Counted from the first letter of the stretch, positions 9,896-19,375 are shown. The stretch: DNA of 64,000 bases from Pseudomonas sp. M30-35 (GCF_002163625.1 NZ_CP020892.1:496001-560000), one strand, 5' to 3'. Numbers and translations: made by a program. Notes: generated by a model from the letters alone, not told the origin.

Positions 9896-10486
9896 TTAAA
9901 CGGCTTCGCCGAGTTGCATGTCGAGATAGTCGTAGGCGATGTTCAGCGCTTCTTCGGTATCAAAACCCTCGCCGGACAATGCACCTCGCAGCCACAAGCC
10001 ATCAATTAACGAGGCCAGACCGCGTGCAGCGGTGCGAGCACGCTCTTGTGGTAATACGCGACGAAATTGCCCGCAGAGATTGGAATACAAGCGGTGGTCG
10101 TTGACCCGCTGCAAGCGCCGCAGTGAAGGTTGATGCATGCTGCTGGCCCAGAAGGCCAACCAGGTTTTCATCGCCGGGCCGCTGACTTGGCTTTGATCAA
10201 AGTTACCGCCGATTATCGCGCGCAAGTTGTGCCGTGGGCTGTTGTCCTTGAGGGCGCTGCGGCGTTCGCGAACCGCATCGCTCAACGCCAGCATCAAATG
10301 GCGCATGGTGGCTTCGAGCAAGCCATTTTTATCTTTGAAATAATGGCTGATGATGCCATTGGAAACCCCGGCCAGCTTGGCGATATAAGCAATACTGGCG
10401 TCGCTCATGCCAACTTTATCAACTGCTTCAAGGGTCGCAGCGATCAACTGTGATCGACGGATCGGCTGCATTCCGACCTTGGGCAT
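9896..10486 (-). CDS. betI: Choline-sensing TetR repressor BetI
   Basis: A 196-residue TetR-family regulator. The N-terminal helix-turn-helix ([34 protein letters not shown]) is highly characteristic of BetI, and the C-terminal ligand domain has [17 protein letters not shown]. BetI represses bet genes and is released by choline. I chose the ATG at 10486 ([15 protein letters not shown]) over the slightly longer frame to 10498 because it matches the family N-terminus. The first gene of betIBA, it has a near-perfect palindromic operator directly upstream. Confidence 0.96.
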   Translation of the reverse strand: MPKVGMQPIRRSQLIAATLEAVDKVGMSDASIAYIAKLAGVSNGIISHYFKDKNGLLEATMRHLMLALSDAVRERRSALKDNSPRHNLRAIIGGNFDQSQVSGPAMKTWLAFWASSMHQPSLRRLQRVNDHRLYSNLCGQFRRVLPQERARTAARGLASLIDGLWLRGALSGEGFDTEEALNIAYDYLDMQLGEAV

Positions 10487-10535
10487 TTGAGACTCCAACA
10501 GGCGCTTATAAGGGCGCCCAGTCTAGGGCCATTTT

Positions 10536-10555
10536 TGTTGATCGATCAATCAATA
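10536..10555. promoter_or_regulatory. BetI-type operator upstream of betI
   Basis: The sequence tgttgatcgatcaatcaata contains the perfect 12-base palindrome TTGATCGATCAA (10538-10549). It lies about 50 bases before the betI start codon, as expected for autoregulation. It shares the TCAATCAATA half with the site at 9741. Confidence 0.7.
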
Positions 10556-10605
10556 TTAGCGCTGGTGATTCGGCCTCTTATGACTTTAACCGTCCAAGTC
10601 GCTCA

Positions 10606-10914
10606 TTACAGAGGCTCAGCAACCGCTGGCTCTATCATTCTGACCTGTAGCTCGCGGCTCAGATAGTTCATGCGCTGCTCATGGAACTCACGCATGTGCG
10701 GCAAGGCTACGTGGCGGTTGAAAGCGGCTTGGTCCTGCCAGACTTCGTAAAAGGTAAAGCGCGTAGGCTCAAGTGGGTCGCGCAGCATGTGGTACTCAAT
10801 GCAGCCATCTTCAGCCCGACTGGATGCGATATAGCCGCGAAACAGATTCGCGAATGCCTCGGACTGTTCCGGGCGTGTGTAGGCGTCGAGGATAAAGGCA
10901 TAAGGCTGGGTCAT
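10606..10914 (-). CDS. YgiN-like antibiotic-biosynthesis-monooxygenase-fold protein
   Basis: A protein of about 102 residues with the ABM fold: AFILDAYTRPEQSEAFANLF, then GCIEYHMLRDPLEPTRFTFYEVWQDQAAFNRHVALPHMREF. These small dimeric ferredoxin-like-fold proteins include E. coli YgiN, a quinol monooxygenase thought to cycle quinones together with MdaB. An mdaB-like gene lies divergently 159 bases away, which supports that link. The start is uncertain: ATG 10914 is used, but an in-frame GTG at 10923 is possible and neither has a strong ribosome-binding site. Confidence 0.75.
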   Translation of the reverse strand: MTQPYAFILDAYTRPEQSEAFANLFRGYIASSRAEDGCIEYHMLRDPLEPTRFTFYEVWQDQAAFNRHVALPHMREFHEQRMNYLSRELQVRMIEPAVAEPL

Positions 10915-11073
10915 GAGTCGCACTCAGAGGGGTGATTGATGAGTGCACTTTAAAGCAGTAAATCCAGTTGTATTAGTGACTTTTAAGCAAATGTCATTTG
11001 TCCACCACTCTATTTTTAGCTGTGCTCAAGGTCTCTAAACTGCGCACAACTAAAACTTACTGGGTGTTTCGAT

Positions 11074-11676
11074 ATGTCTAACGTAATGAAAAAAGTTCTG
11101 CTGCTCGACGGTGGTAAACAGTTCGCTCACTCTGCGGGGCTTTATAACAGCACCATGCATGAGACTGCGTTGCAGGTGCTTGACCACGCAGGTTTTGAGT
11201 TAAAAGCAACTCGCATCGATGATGGTTACGATATTCAGGAAGAGGTTGAGAAGTTTCTCTGGGCTGACGTGATCATCTATCAAATGCCGGGTTGGTGGAT
11301 GGGCGCACCTTGGACGGTCAAGAAATACATCGATGAGGTGTTTACCGAGGGCCACGGTAGCTTGTACGCCAATGATGGCCGTACCCGTTCCGACAGCTCG
11401 CAGAAGTATGGCAGCGGCGGCTTGCTGCAAGGCAAGCAATACATGCTGTCTTTGACTTGGAATGCGCCGACTCAGGCGTTTGATGACCCGACTGACTTTT
11501 TCTCTGGCAAGGGTGTTGATGCGGTCTATCTACCGTTTCACAAAGCCAATGAGTTTCTCGGCCTGAGCGGTTTGCCGACCTTTATCTGTAACGATGTGAT
11601 GAAAGCGCCAGCAGTCGAACAAGACCGTGCACGTTATGCCGCGCACCTGGCCAAGGTCTTTGCGTTGCCTGCTTAA
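11074..11676 (+). CDS. mdaB: MdaB-like NAD(P)H:quinone oxidoreductase
   Basis: A 200-residue flavodoxin-fold quinone reductase. LLLDGGKQFAHSAGLYN is the nucleotide-binding start, and IIYQMPGWWMGAPWTVKKYIDEVF plus YMLSLTWNAPTQAF are characteristic of MdaB. The enzyme carries out two-electron reduction of quinones, avoiding semiquinone radicals. E. coli has mdaB and ygiN in tandem; here they are divergent with a shared 159-base control region. The next gene cluster downstream is an RND efflux operon, suggesting a neighbourhood for coping with redox-active toxins (inference). Confidence 0.88.
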   Translation: MSNVMKKVLLLDGGKQFAHSAGLYNSTMHETALQVLDHAGFELKATRIDDGYDIQEEVEKFLWADVIIYQMPGWWMGAPWTVKKYIDEVFTEGHGSLYANDGRTRSDSSQKYGSGGLLQGKQYMLSLTWNAPTQAFDDPTDFFSGKGVDAVYLPFHKANEFLGLSGLPTFICNDVMKAPAVEQDRARYAAHLAKVFALPA

Positions 11677-11733
11677 ATGCGCAGCAGGGCGCGCACAAAG
11701 CGAGCCCATGCTGAAGTGTACGGTGCGATTAAC

Positions 11734-11760
11734 AGGTGGATGAAAAAGCTTCATCCACCT
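11734..11760. terminator. Hairpin between convergent mdaB and efflux outer-membrane gene
   Basis: The 11-bp perfect stem aggtggatgaa/ttcatccacct with a 5-base loop lies between two convergent genes. No long U-tract follows. The GGTGGAT/ATCCACC arms resemble the REP-like units found elsewhere in the window, so it may be a REP-derived hairpin acting as a bidirectional transcript end. Confidence 0.5.
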
Positions 11761-11771
11761 TATCCGTCAGC

Positions 11772-13196
11772 TTATGAACCGTCGGCCAGCTCGCTACCGG
11801 GCTGCCAGCCACCGCCCAAGGCTTTGTACAGGTTTACTTCGCTACTGAGTTGGGCGAGACGGTCGCTGATCAAGTCCTGACGCACCTGAAACAGCAGGCG
11901 CTGGGCATCGAGGAAGATCAAATAGCTGTCAACTCCGCCACGATAGCGCTGTTGCGCCAAGTCGAAGTATTGCTGGGTGCTATTGAGTAATTCCTGTTGC
12001 GCTGCAAGCTGCTCTTTGTAGGTCAGGCGTGCGGTCAAACCGTCGGACACTTCCTGAAAGGCCAGTTGGATGGCTTTTTCGTATTGCGCGATCTGGCTGT
12101 TTTTCTCAATCTCAGCCACATCCAGTGAGGCATTCAGGCGCCCGGCGTTGAAAATCGGCAGATTGATTTCTGGCTGAAACAGCCAGGTGCCGGTGCCGCC
12201 ACTGAACAAGTCTGACAACGACGAGCTCATGGTGCCTGCGTTGGCGGTGAGGCTGATGCTGGGAAAGAACGCTGCGCGCGCCGCACCAATATTGGCGTTA
12301 GCGGCTTTGAGCATGTGTTCAGCTTGGAGAATATCAGGGCGGCGTTGCAGCAACTGAGAGGGCAGACCTGCTGGTAATTCAGTCAGCAGATTGTCGTTTA
12401 AATCCGGGCTGGCGGGCAGATCTTGCGGCAGAGCACCACCGAGCAATAGCTCCAATGCGTTTTGGTCCTGGGCCACTTGCCGGCGATATTGAGCCAGCAC
12501 CACGTTGGCACTATCCAGCGAGGTTTTCGCTTGGCTCAAAACAATCGCCGAAACAGCTCCGGCTTCCAGACTGCGCTTGGTCAGGTCATAGCTGTCTTGG
12601 TAGGTCTTGCCCGTTTGCTCTGTGATTTGCAGCAGTTGCCGGTCGGCCTGCAAGGTAAACCAGGCATTGGCGACGCTGGCGATCAGGCTGATGCGCACAC
12701 TTTGTTGCGCCTCAATCGTGGCGAAATATTGCTCAAGAGCTGCCTGATTCAAACTGCGCAGGCGGCCGAAGAAATCCAGCTCCCAAGCACTGACGCCTAA
12801 AGTGGCGCTGTATTGGCTGTTAGTGCTCGAATCACTGCTCTGGTTGACCCCTTCGGGTATGCGCTGACGTGTACCCGTGCCATTGGCATTAACCTCAGGA
12901 AATAACTCGGCCCGCTGGATGCGGTATTGCGCCTGATACGCCTCTACATTCAAGGCCGCAACGCGCAGGTCGCGGTTGTTGTTAAGTGATTGTTCGATCA
13001 GCTTGATCAGCGCCGGATCCTTGAAAAAGCTGCGCCACTCCTGCAACTGAGTTGCTTCGGCCGTGCCTTGCGTCGGATAAGCGTCGGCACTTGGGTAAAC
13101 CGTATCAACGGGTGACTGTGGCTGGCTGTACTCAGGGTTCATCGAGCAGCCACTGAGCAGGGCAAGGGTGATAATGCTCAGGCTAAATTTATTCAT
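11772..13196 (-). CDS. Outer-membrane channel lipoprotein of RND efflux (OprM/NodT family)
   Basis: A 474-residue TolC-superfamily outer-membrane factor. A lipoprotein signal ([17 protein letters not shown], lipidation at the Cys of LSGC) begins it. Two related halves follow, typical of the trimeric beta-barrel and alpha-tunnel, including [45 protein letters not shown] and the second-repeat equivalent near the C-terminus. It forms the exit duct for the pump encoded just upstream. Its start codon overlaps the stop of the pump gene by 4 bases, so the two are translationally coupled. It most resembles OprM/TtgC-type channels. Confidence 0.92.
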   Translation of the reverse strand: MNKFSLSIITLALLSGCSMNPEYSQPQSPVDTVYPSADAYPTQGTAEATQLQEWRSFFKDPALIKLIEQSLNNNRDLRVAALNVEAYQAQYRIQRAELFPEVNANGTGTRQRIPEGVNQSSDSSTNSQYSATLGVSAWELDFFGRLRSLNQAALEQYFATIEAQQSVRISLIASVANAWFTLQADRQLLQITEQTGKTYQDSYDLTKRSLEAGAVSAIVLSQAKTSLDSANVVLAQYRRQVAQDQNALELLLGGALPQDLPASPDLNDNLLTELPAGLPSQLLQRRPDILQAEHMLKAANANIGAARAAFFPSISLTANAGTMSSSLSDLFSGGTGTWLFQPEINLPIFNAGRLNASLDVAEIEKNSQIAQYEKAIQLAFQEVSDGLTARLTYKEQLAAQQELLNSTQQYFDLAQQRYRGGVDSYLIFLDAQRLLFQVRQDLISDRLAQLSSEVNLYKALGGGWQPGSELADGS

Positions 13197-16100
13197 GGCT
13201 GCACCTCATCCTGCGCAGTCTTTATCCGCTGTCTTGGTTTAAACCAAGAGCTGACCAGGACAAAGAATAACGGTACCCAGAATATTGCCAGCACGGTTGC
13301 GCTAAGCATGCCGCCGATAACGCCAGTGCCGATTGCGTGTTGGCTACCCGCACCCGCACCGCTGGAAATTGCCAGTGGTACCACGCCGAGAATAAACGCC
13401 AGCGAGGTCATGATGATAGGTCGCAAGCGCATGCGGCAGGCCTCAAGCGTGGCCTCGACAAGGCCTTTGCCATTGTCGTTAAGCTCTTTGGCGAACTCGA
13501 TGATCAGAATGGCGTTTTTCGCCACCAAACCAATGGTTGTGAGCAAGCCGACCTGGAAGAACACATCGTTGGACAGCCCGCGCATACTGGTCGCCAGCAA
13601 TGCACCGACTATCCCCAGAGGCACCACGAGCAGGACTGCAAACGGAATGGTCCAGCTCTCATAAAGCGCCGCCAGACACAGGAACACGAAGATCATCGAC
13701 AAGGCATACAGCGCGGGTGCTTGTGAACCAGACAAGCGTTCCTCATAAGATATGCCTGTCCAGGAATAGCCCACGCCGAGAGGCAGTTTTGCGGCCATCT
13801 CTTCCATCGCTTGCATGGCTTCGCCGGTGCTGTAGCCCTCGGCGGGAGCACCGAGAACCTCCATGGCTGAAACACCGTTATAACGCTGCAGCTTCGGTGA
13901 GCCGGATACCCATTTACCGCCCGCAAAGGCGCTGAAGGGCACCATTTTGCCTTCACTGTTGCGCACGTACCATTTGTTCAAATCTTCGGGGGCCATGCGT
14001 GCTGAGGCTTCACCTTGCAGGTAAACTTTTTTCACCCGGCCTTTATCGATGAAATCGTTGACGTAGCTGGAGCCCCAGGCAATCGACAGTGTGTTGTTGA
14101 TGTCGCTGAGACTCAATCCCAGCGCTCGCGCTCGCTCGTCGTCGATTTCCAGTTGGTATTGCGGCTCATCTTTCAGGCCGTTAGCCCGCACGCCTGTGAG
14201 CACCGGGTTCTCGCGCGCCATCCTCAGCAACTGATCCCGCGCTTCAGTCATGACCTCATGGCCGACGCCAGCACGGTCCTGCAAGAACATGTCAAAACCG
14301 CTGGAGTTACCTAATTCACGAATGGAGGGTGGGGCAAAGGCAAACACCATGGCGTCGGTGATTGAGCGAAAGCGCTCTTGCGCACGACTCACCAGACTGA
14401 AGACACTGTTGACCTCGCCGGGGCGCTCCTCCCAAGGTTTCAGGGTCACAAACGCCATGCCAGAGCTTTGCCCGCGACCTGCAAAGTTGAAGCCGCTGAT
14501 ACTGAATACCGACTCGACAATATCGCCTTCCTCATTGAGCAGGTAATCACGTACTTGATCCACGACCTCCTTGGTCCGCGCCATGCTGGAGCCAGACGGT
14601 GTTTGCACCTGCGCATAGAACGAGCCTTGGTCTTCCTCGGGTAGGAATGCGCTGGGAATACGGCTGAACATCCAGGCAATGATGCACAGAATCAAGGCGT
14701 AAAGAATGAGGTAGGGCAGCTTGTGTTTGAGGATACTGACGACGCTGCGCTCATAGCCATTAACACCGCGTTCGAAGGTTTTGTTGAACCAGCCGAAGAA
14801 GCCGCGCTTGCTGTGGACCTCGCCGTCTTTGATCGGTTTGAGCAGGGTTGCGCACAGCGCCGGAGTGAAGATTAGTGCAACCAGTACCGAGAGGGTCATC
14901 GCGGCAACGATGGTGATCGAGAACTGGCGATAGATGACCCCGGTCGAGCCGCCGAAGAACGCCATCGGTAGAAACACAGCAGACAGCACCAGCGCAATCC
15001 CGACCAGCGCTCCCTGAATCTGGCCCATGGATTTACGTGTGGCTTCGAGCGGGGAGAGCTTTTCCTCGGCCATCACCCGTTCTACGTTCTCCACCACGAC
15101 AATGGCGTCATCCACCAGCAACCCAATCGCCAGCACCATACCGAACATGGTCAGGGTATTAATGCTGAAGCCGAATGCATCGAGCACTGCAAACGTGCCA
15201 AGCAACACAACCGGCACGGCCAAGGTAGGGATCAGCGTGGCACGGAAGTTCTGCAAAAACAGATACATCACACAGAACACCAGAACGATGGCTTCCATCA
15301 GGGTGAAAATCACCTCTTTGATCGAACCGGCAATCACTGGGGTTGTGTCGTTGGGGTAAACGATTTCAAGGCCTTTCGGGAAGAATGGCTTGAGCTCTTC
15401 GAGGGTGCTGCGAATGGCTGCCGAGGTTTCTAGCGCGTTGGCGTCCGTCGCCAGCCTGATCGCCATGCCCGCTGCGGGATTGCCATTATATTCTGCCGAG
15501 GTGCTGTAGTTTTCCCCTCCCAATTCAACTTTTGCGATATCACCCAGGCGAACCTGTGAGCCATCAGAGTTGACCTTGATCAGGATTTTTTCGAATTGCT
15601 CCGGGGTTTGCAGGCGGGTTTTGCCAATAATTGTCGCATTCAGTTGCTGGCCATTCTGAGCGGGCAACTGACCGAACTGGCCGGAGGAAATCTGCACGTT
15701 TTGCGCTTGAATGGCGGTTTTAACATCCACTGGCGTCAACTGGTAATTGTTCAGCTTTTCCGGGCTGAGCCAGATACGCATGGCGTACTGCGCGCCAAAA
15801 ATCTGGAAGTCGCCTACGCCTTTGGCCCGCAGTAACGGATCTTGAATATTGGAGACGATGTAATCGGCGAGATCGTCGCGGTCCATGCTGCCATCTGTGG
15901 ACACCACGCCGACAATCATCAGGAAGTTACGCACTGCTTTGGTGACACGAATACCTTGCTGCTGCACCTCTTGGGGCAATAGCGGAGTCGCCAGTTGCAG
16001 TTTGTTCTGCACTTGCACCTGGGCGGTATCGGCATCGGTACCCTGATCGAAAGTCACCGTAATGGTCATGGTGCCATCTGAGTTACTTTCGGAAGAGATA

Positions 16101-16330
16101 TAGCGCAGGTTGTCCAGGCCGTTGAGCTGCTGCTCGATTACCTGAGCGACAGTGTCTTGTACGGTTTGCGCAGAGGCGCCGGGGTAAGTGACTCTGATGC
16201 CAATGGCCGGTGCAGCAATGCTGGGATACTGATTGATCGGTAAGTTGAGGATGGCCAGGCTGCCAACCAACATGATCATCAGCGCAATTACCCAGGCAAA
16301 GATCGGCCGGTCGATAAAAAAACGAGACAT
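13193..16330 (-). CDS. RND multidrug efflux pump, HAE1 family (MexB/TtgB/AcrB-like)
   Basis: A 1045-residue inner-membrane proton-driven transporter of the AcrB class. The N-terminus [19 protein letters not shown] and [23 protein letters not shown] are diagnostic. The helix-4 motif [16 protein letters not shown] carries the adjacent aspartates of the proton relay, and the helix-10 region has [17 protein letters not shown] with the conserved lysine. Length is as expected (about 1045-1050). Two large periplasmic loops would take drugs from the periplasm. It is the middle gene of an adaptor-pump-channel operon, 12 bases after the adaptor gene. Confidence 0.95.
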   Translation of the reverse strand: MSRFFIDRPIFAWVIALMIMLVGSLAILNLPINQYPSIAAPAIGIRVTYPGASAQTVQDTVAQVIEQQLNGLDNLRYISSESNSDGTMTITVTFDQGTDADTAQVQVQNKLQLATPLLPQEVQQQGIRVTKAVRNFLMIVGVVSTDGSMDRDDLADYIVSNIQDPLLRAKGVGDFQIFGAQYAMRIWLSPEKLNNYQLTPVDVKTAIQAQNVQISSGQFGQLPAQNGQQLNATIIGKTRLQTPEQFEKILIKVNSDGSQVRLGDIAKVELGGENYSTSAEYNGNPAAGMAIRLATDANALETSAAIRSTLEELKPFFPKGLEIVYPNDTTPVIAGSIKEVIFTLMEAIVLVFCVMYLFLQNFRATLIPTLAVPVVLLGTFAVLDAFGFSINTLTMFGMVLAIGLLVDDAIVVVENVERVMAEEKLSPLEATRKSMGQIQGALVGIALVLSAVFLPMAFFGGSTGVIYRQFSITIVAAMTLSVLVALIFTPALCATLLKPIKDGEVHSKRGFFGWFNKTFERGVNGYERSVVSILKHKLPYLILYALILCIIAWMFSRIPSAFLPEEDQGSFYAQVQTPSGSSMARTKEVVDQVRDYLLNEEGDIVESVFSISGFNFAGRGQSSGMAFVTLKPWEERPGEVNSVFSLVSRAQERFRSITDAMVFAFAPPSIRELGNSSGFDMFLQDRAGVGHEVMTEARDQLLRMARENPVLTGVRANGLKDEPQYQLEIDDERARALGLSLSDINNTLSIAWGSSYVNDFIDKGRVKKVYLQGEASARMAPEDLNKWYVRNSEGKMVPFSAFAGGKWVSGSPKLQRYNGVSAMEVLGAPAEGYSTGEAMQAMEEMAAKLPLGVGYSWTGISYEERLSGSQAPALYALSMIFVFLCLAALYESWTIPFAVLLVVPLGIVGALLATSMRGLSNDVFFQVGLLTTIGLVAKNAILIIEFAKELNDNGKGLVEATLEACRMRLRPIIMTSLAFILGVVPLAISSGAGAGSQHAIGTGVIGGMLSATVLAIFWVPLFFVLVSSWFKPRQRIKTAQDEVQP

Positions 16331-16342
16331 GCGTGCCGCTCC

Positions 16343-17686
16343 TTATTGAGGTTCAGCGGCATTTGCCGGAATGGTCGCGGGGTCTACTTCTGTCTCAATC
16401 TCGGCTTCCGGCTCAGGGTCACTCATGCCTTTGATGTTCTGCGCAGCGACGGGGCTGACTGTGTCGCCAGGCAGAACGTATTGCAGGCCTTCTGTGATCA
16501 AGCGATCGCCATCCTTCAGCCCAGCAGTCACGAGCCAGTTACTGCCGGACGTGCTGTGGGTCGTAATTGAGCGCAGCACCACTTTGTTATCAGCATCCAC
16601 CAACAGGGCAACAGGCTCGCCTTTGTGGTCGCGGGTAATACCTTGCTGGGGTGCGAGAATTGCCTGTTTACGCACACCGCTGATCAACTTGGTGTGCACG
16701 AACATTCCGGGCAGCAGCATATGGTCGGGGTTGGGGAAAACTGCGCGCAGGGTTACCGAGCCGGTTGTTTCGTCAACTGACACCTCGGAAAACTGCAACG
16801 TACCCGTGTGCTGGTATTGGCTGCCGTCTGGAAGAATTAACCGGGCTTCAGCCTGGTTTTTACCTGCTTTGTCGAGTTCTCCTACGGCGATAGCTGTGCG
16901 CAGTGCCAGTTGGTCTTTAACTGACTGGGTGACGTCGACGTAGATCGGATCATATTGTTTGATCGTTGCAAGGGCAGTGCTTTGACCATTGGTCACCAAC
17001 GCGCCTTCGGTGATCGTGGAACGTCCGATGCGGCCACTGATGGGGGCTGTGATCTTGCTATAGCGCAGGTTGATGCGGGCTTGGTCTGCGGCTGCTTCGG
17101 CTTCGAGGCTGGCGGCGCGGGCGGCTTCGTAGTCTTGACGACTAACTGCCTGGTTGGCGACCAGTAACTCATAGCGCTTGGCTTTGGCTCTAGCTGAAGC
17201 GAGCGTCGCCTCGGCGCTCTTTAACGTGGCTTGATAAGTTGCTGGGTCTATCTGATAGAGCACTTGCCCAGCTTTTACATCATGGCCTTCTTCAAACAGG
17301 CGCTTAAGGATGATGCCGTCAACTTGCGGGCGAACCTCTGCGACACGTAATGCCGTGGTGCGCCCTGGCAACTCGACCGTTTGCTCGAAGCGCCTGGCTT
17401 TGAGGGTGACAATGCCAACTTGTTGTGCCTGTTTTTCGGCCGGTGCGTTGGGCTTATCACAGCCAGTTAACACGACACTCAATGCGACCATCGAGATAAT
17501 TAGTAAGGGGCTGAGGGATCTCTGAAAAACTACTACGCTAGATATTACTGCGTTAAAAAACTGCTCAAAATGCTCATTTACAGCACGTAAAGTCGAGCGC
17601 GACCCCGGTCGCTTTTTCGCACTCTTTTGCCTTGTACTATCTTCGCTCGCTACATTTTTCAGCGGATCCCCGAGGTTGCCTTGCAT
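16343..17686 (-). CDS. RND efflux periplasmic adaptor (MexA/AcrA-like) with element-altered N-terminus
   Basis: A 447-residue membrane-fusion protein linking pump and outer-membrane channel. Family motifs include VELPGRTTALRVAEVRPQVDGII, the lipoyl half GQVLYQIDPATYQA, an alpha-hairpin (about 150-210) and ITAPISGRIGRSTITEGALV. The lipoprotein box is LSVVLTGC, which should mark the mature N-terminus. The ATG at 17686 has GGAGAG 6 bases upstream. After five codons the frame enters a repeat element (17515-17671) that encodes about 52 foreign residues before SLSPLLIISMVALSVVLTGC resumes. The signal peptide therefore has an abnormally long, charged n-region. An acidic, proline-rich tail (DPEPEAEIETEVDPATIP) ends the protein. 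Confidence 0.9.
   Translation of the reverse strand: MQGNLGDPLKNVASEDSTRQKSAKKRPGSRSTLRAVNEHFEQFFNAVISSVVVFQRSLSPLLIISMVALSVVLTGCDKPNAPAEKQAQQVGIVTLKARRFEQTVELPGRTTALRVAEVRPQVDGIILKRLFEEGHDVKAGQVLYQIDPATYQATLKSAEATLASARAKAKRYELLVANQAVSRQDYEAARAASLEAEAAADQARINLRYSKITAPISGRIGRSTITEGALVTNGQSTALATIKQYDPIYVDVTQSVKDQLALRTAIAVGELDKAGKNQAEARLILPDGSQYQHTGTLQFSEVSVDETTGSVTLRAVFPNPDHMLLPGMFVHTKLISGVRKQAILAPQQGITRDHKGEPVALLVDADNKVVLRSITTHSTSGSNWLVTAGLKDGDRLITEGLQYVLPGDTVSPVAAQNIKGMSDPEPEAEIETEVDPATIPANAAEPQ
17515..17671. mobile_element. MITE-like element inside the adaptor gene
   Basis: About 157 bases bounded by imperfect inverted ends gggatctctgaaaaa and tttttcagcggatccc. The internal sequence is shared almost base for base with 58198-58367, including a block around gctcaaaatgctcatttacagcacgtaaagtcg. 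This copy lacks about 15 bases (the gggcagcccttgctg segment) relative to the other. No transposase is encoded. Read on the minus strand it is fully open and is translated as part of the adaptor. No clean target-site duplication was seen. Confidence 0.75.
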
Positions 17687-17764
17687 GCCCTGCTCTCCGT
17701 TACGACGTACTGGCAACCAGCGCTGCGGTGTCTGGCAGGTAAGTTCAGTACAAAATGCGATATA

Positions 17765-17808
17765 GTTGATAGGGTCAACATTCTCGCGATAGGGTTGACT
17801 GAGTCAAC
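17765..17808. promoter_or_regulatory. Twin palindromic operators for the MarR regulator
   Basis: Two 15-base palindromes of one family, gttgatagggtcaac (17765-17779) and gttgactgagtcaac (17794-17808, perfect 6-3-6), lie 29 bases centre to centre. They sit in the divergent region between the efflux operon and the marR gene. The GTTGA-N5-TCAAC form and size fit MarR-family dimer sites, so repression of both directions is likely (inference). Confidence 0.7.
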
Positions 17809-17845
17809 ATTGTTTACAGAATCCTTACTTCCGAGTGTTTCCACC

Positions 17846-18265
17846 GTGACCAACCAAGCGTTATCTCGCGCCCTGCGTCGGCTGATTATGGGTATGAAAC
17901 ACAATGTTTTACGCGATCTGCGTGAAGCGAATCTTGCACTTAACCCGCCAGATGTCCTGTTGCTTGAGCAATTGGCGGAGCAGCCGGGTCTCAATCCGCT
18001 CGCGCTGACAAAACTCAATGGTTGTGACAAGGCCTTGATTACTCGGCGGGTGCGCAGCCTTGAGGCGCGCGGCTGGATAAAACGTGAGCCAGACCCGCAA
18101 GATCAACGCAGTGTGCAGTTGAGCGTGACTGCGCAAGGCGCGCAGGTTAAAGATCAGGCTTTGGATATCTTTTATGCGGCTGAAACTGCAGCATTCGCAC
18201 CGTTGAGTGATGCTGAGCGCGAAGCGTTATTGGCGCTGTTAACCAAGTGCTTACCTGCTGAGTAA
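17846..18265 (+). CDS. MarR-family transcriptional regulator, divergent to efflux operon
   Basis: A 139-residue winged-helix regulator. The recognition region reads LNPLALTKLNGCDKALITRRVRSLEARGWIKREPDPQDQRSVQLSVTAQG, with the DxRS wing motif of MarR proteins as DQRSVQLS. The C-terminal helix (LSDAEREALLALLTKCLPAE) is a dimerisation element. The frame is open back to 17627, but that stretch covers the repeat element and the operators. GTG 17846 gives a normal MarR length, though its ribosome-binding site is weak. It probably represses the divergent RND operon in response to an aromatic or toxic ligand. Confidence 0.85.
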   Translation: MTNQALSRALRRLIMGMKHNVLRDLREANLALNPPDVLLLEQLAEQPGLNPLALTKLNGCDKALITRRVRSLEARGWIKREPDPQDQRSVQLSVTAQGAQVKDQALDIFYAAETAAFAPLSDAEREALLALLTKCLPAE

Positions 18266-18300
18266 GTCTTGGTCTTGGTGGTATCAATATTCGCGCACAA

Positions 18301-18326
18301 AAAAAGCGGACCGAAGTCCGCTTTTT
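18301..18326. terminator. Bidirectional rho-independent terminator
   Basis: The perfect stem aaaaagcggac/gtccgcttttt with a CGAA tetraloop is flanked by A- and T-runs. It lies between the convergent marR (plus) and substrate-binding-protein (minus) genes and can end transcription from both sides. Confidence 0.92.
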
Positions 18327-18346
18327 AACACTGAGATAAATACGGC

Positions 18347-19204
18347 TTATTTAAGCCACTCAGCTACGCGCTCAGGGTTATCAGCAATCCACTTTTTGGC
18401 AGCATCTTTAGGGTCAGCGCCTTCGCGGATGGCCAACATGACCGTACCCACTTCTTCACCACTCCACGAGATTTTCTTCAGGAATGCTGCAGCATCGGGT
18501 GCTTTAGTTGCCAGTGCAGGGTTGGCCACGGTGTCTACGTGCTCGTCATCGCCGAAGACTTTTTTCGGGTCATCAAGGAAGCGCAGTTTCCATTTGGCGA
18601 ACATCCAGTGTGGAATCCAGCCAGTTACGACGATTGCCTTCTTGTCTTTCTCCGCACGCGCCAGGGCGGTAGCCATGCCTGGGCCTGAGCTTGGCATTAG
18701 CTTGATGTCGAGGTTGTACTGCTTGATCGCGTCTTCGGTACGGCGCATAACGCCTGCACCGGCATCAATACCGGTGATCTTGCCGTCGATGTCTTTGCTG
18801 TACTTGTTCAGGTCTTCGATGCTTTTAGCCGCGAAGTAGTCAGGCACGATCAGGCCGATTTTAGCGCCTTGATAGTTAGTGCCGAGGACTTCAACCTTAT
18901 CTTTGAAGCGTTTGAAGTATTCGCCGTGAGTCGTTGGCAGCCAAGCAGACAGGGTCACATCAAGGTCACCACGGGCCACGCCTTGCCACATGATTGCAGG
19001 TTCTACCGCTTGCAGCTTGACGCTGTAACCGAGTTTGCTTTCGAGTACTTCAGCCGCAACGTTGCTGACTGCGACACTGTCGTCCCAGCCGTTTACGAAA
19101 CCGATTTTCAGCTCTGGTTTATCCGCAGCCATTGCTGAAGACATGCCAAGCGCCAAGGCTGCAACGCCAAGGCCTTGCAAGCACATTGATTTGATTTTAC
19201 GCAT
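18347..19204 (-). CDS. Glycine betaine-type ABC substrate-binding protein (second SBP of cbc locus)
   Basis: A 285-residue periplasmic OpuAC-family binding protein. The signal peptide ends SSAMAADKPE. The mature part has the trimethylammonium-binding family pattern: IGFVNGWDDSVAVSNVAAEVL, VARGDLDVTLSAWLPTTHGEYF, ITGIDAGAGVMRRTEDAI and VVTGWIPHWMFAKWKLRFL, whose Trp residues could form the cation-binding cage. It resembles BetX/ProX-like proteins more than ChoX. It lies 218 bases downstream of cbcX on the same strand, behind a stable hairpin. It probably supplies an additional ligand, perhaps betaine, to the CbcVW core (inference). Confidence 0.85.
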   Translation of the reverse strand: MRKIKSMCLQGLGVAALALGMSSAMAADKPELKIGFVNGWDDSVAVSNVAAEVLESKLGYSVKLQAVEPAIMWQGVARGDLDVTLSAWLPTTHGEYFKRFKDKVEVLGTNYQGAKIGLIVPDYFAAKSIEDLNKYSKDIDGKITGIDAGAGVMRRTEDAIKQYNLDIKLMPSSGPGMATALARAEKDKKAIVVTGWIPHWMFAKWKLRFLDDPKKVFGDDEHVDTVANPALATKAPDAAAFLKKISWSGEEVGTVMLAIREGADPKDAAKKWIADNPERVAEWLK

Positions 19205-19375
19205 AGGGTTTTGCTCCGTCAGTGTGAGTGGCAGTTGTTATAGGTTTACTGGCTCGTTCTGATTGCGGGCCTGTTGCAGCCGTAGTTGGCTACACCCTTC
19301 TGGTCCACAGGGGCGCTCACTGCGAGGTGAGTCACCCAGTAAACCGGCAAACAGGGTTTGCTCGGTTTTATCAAG

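Noticed and set aside
17627..17845. N-terminal extension of the MarR regulator
   Set aside because: The extension reads through the MITE end and the operator palindromes; MarR proteins are about 140 residues, matching the GTG at 17846.
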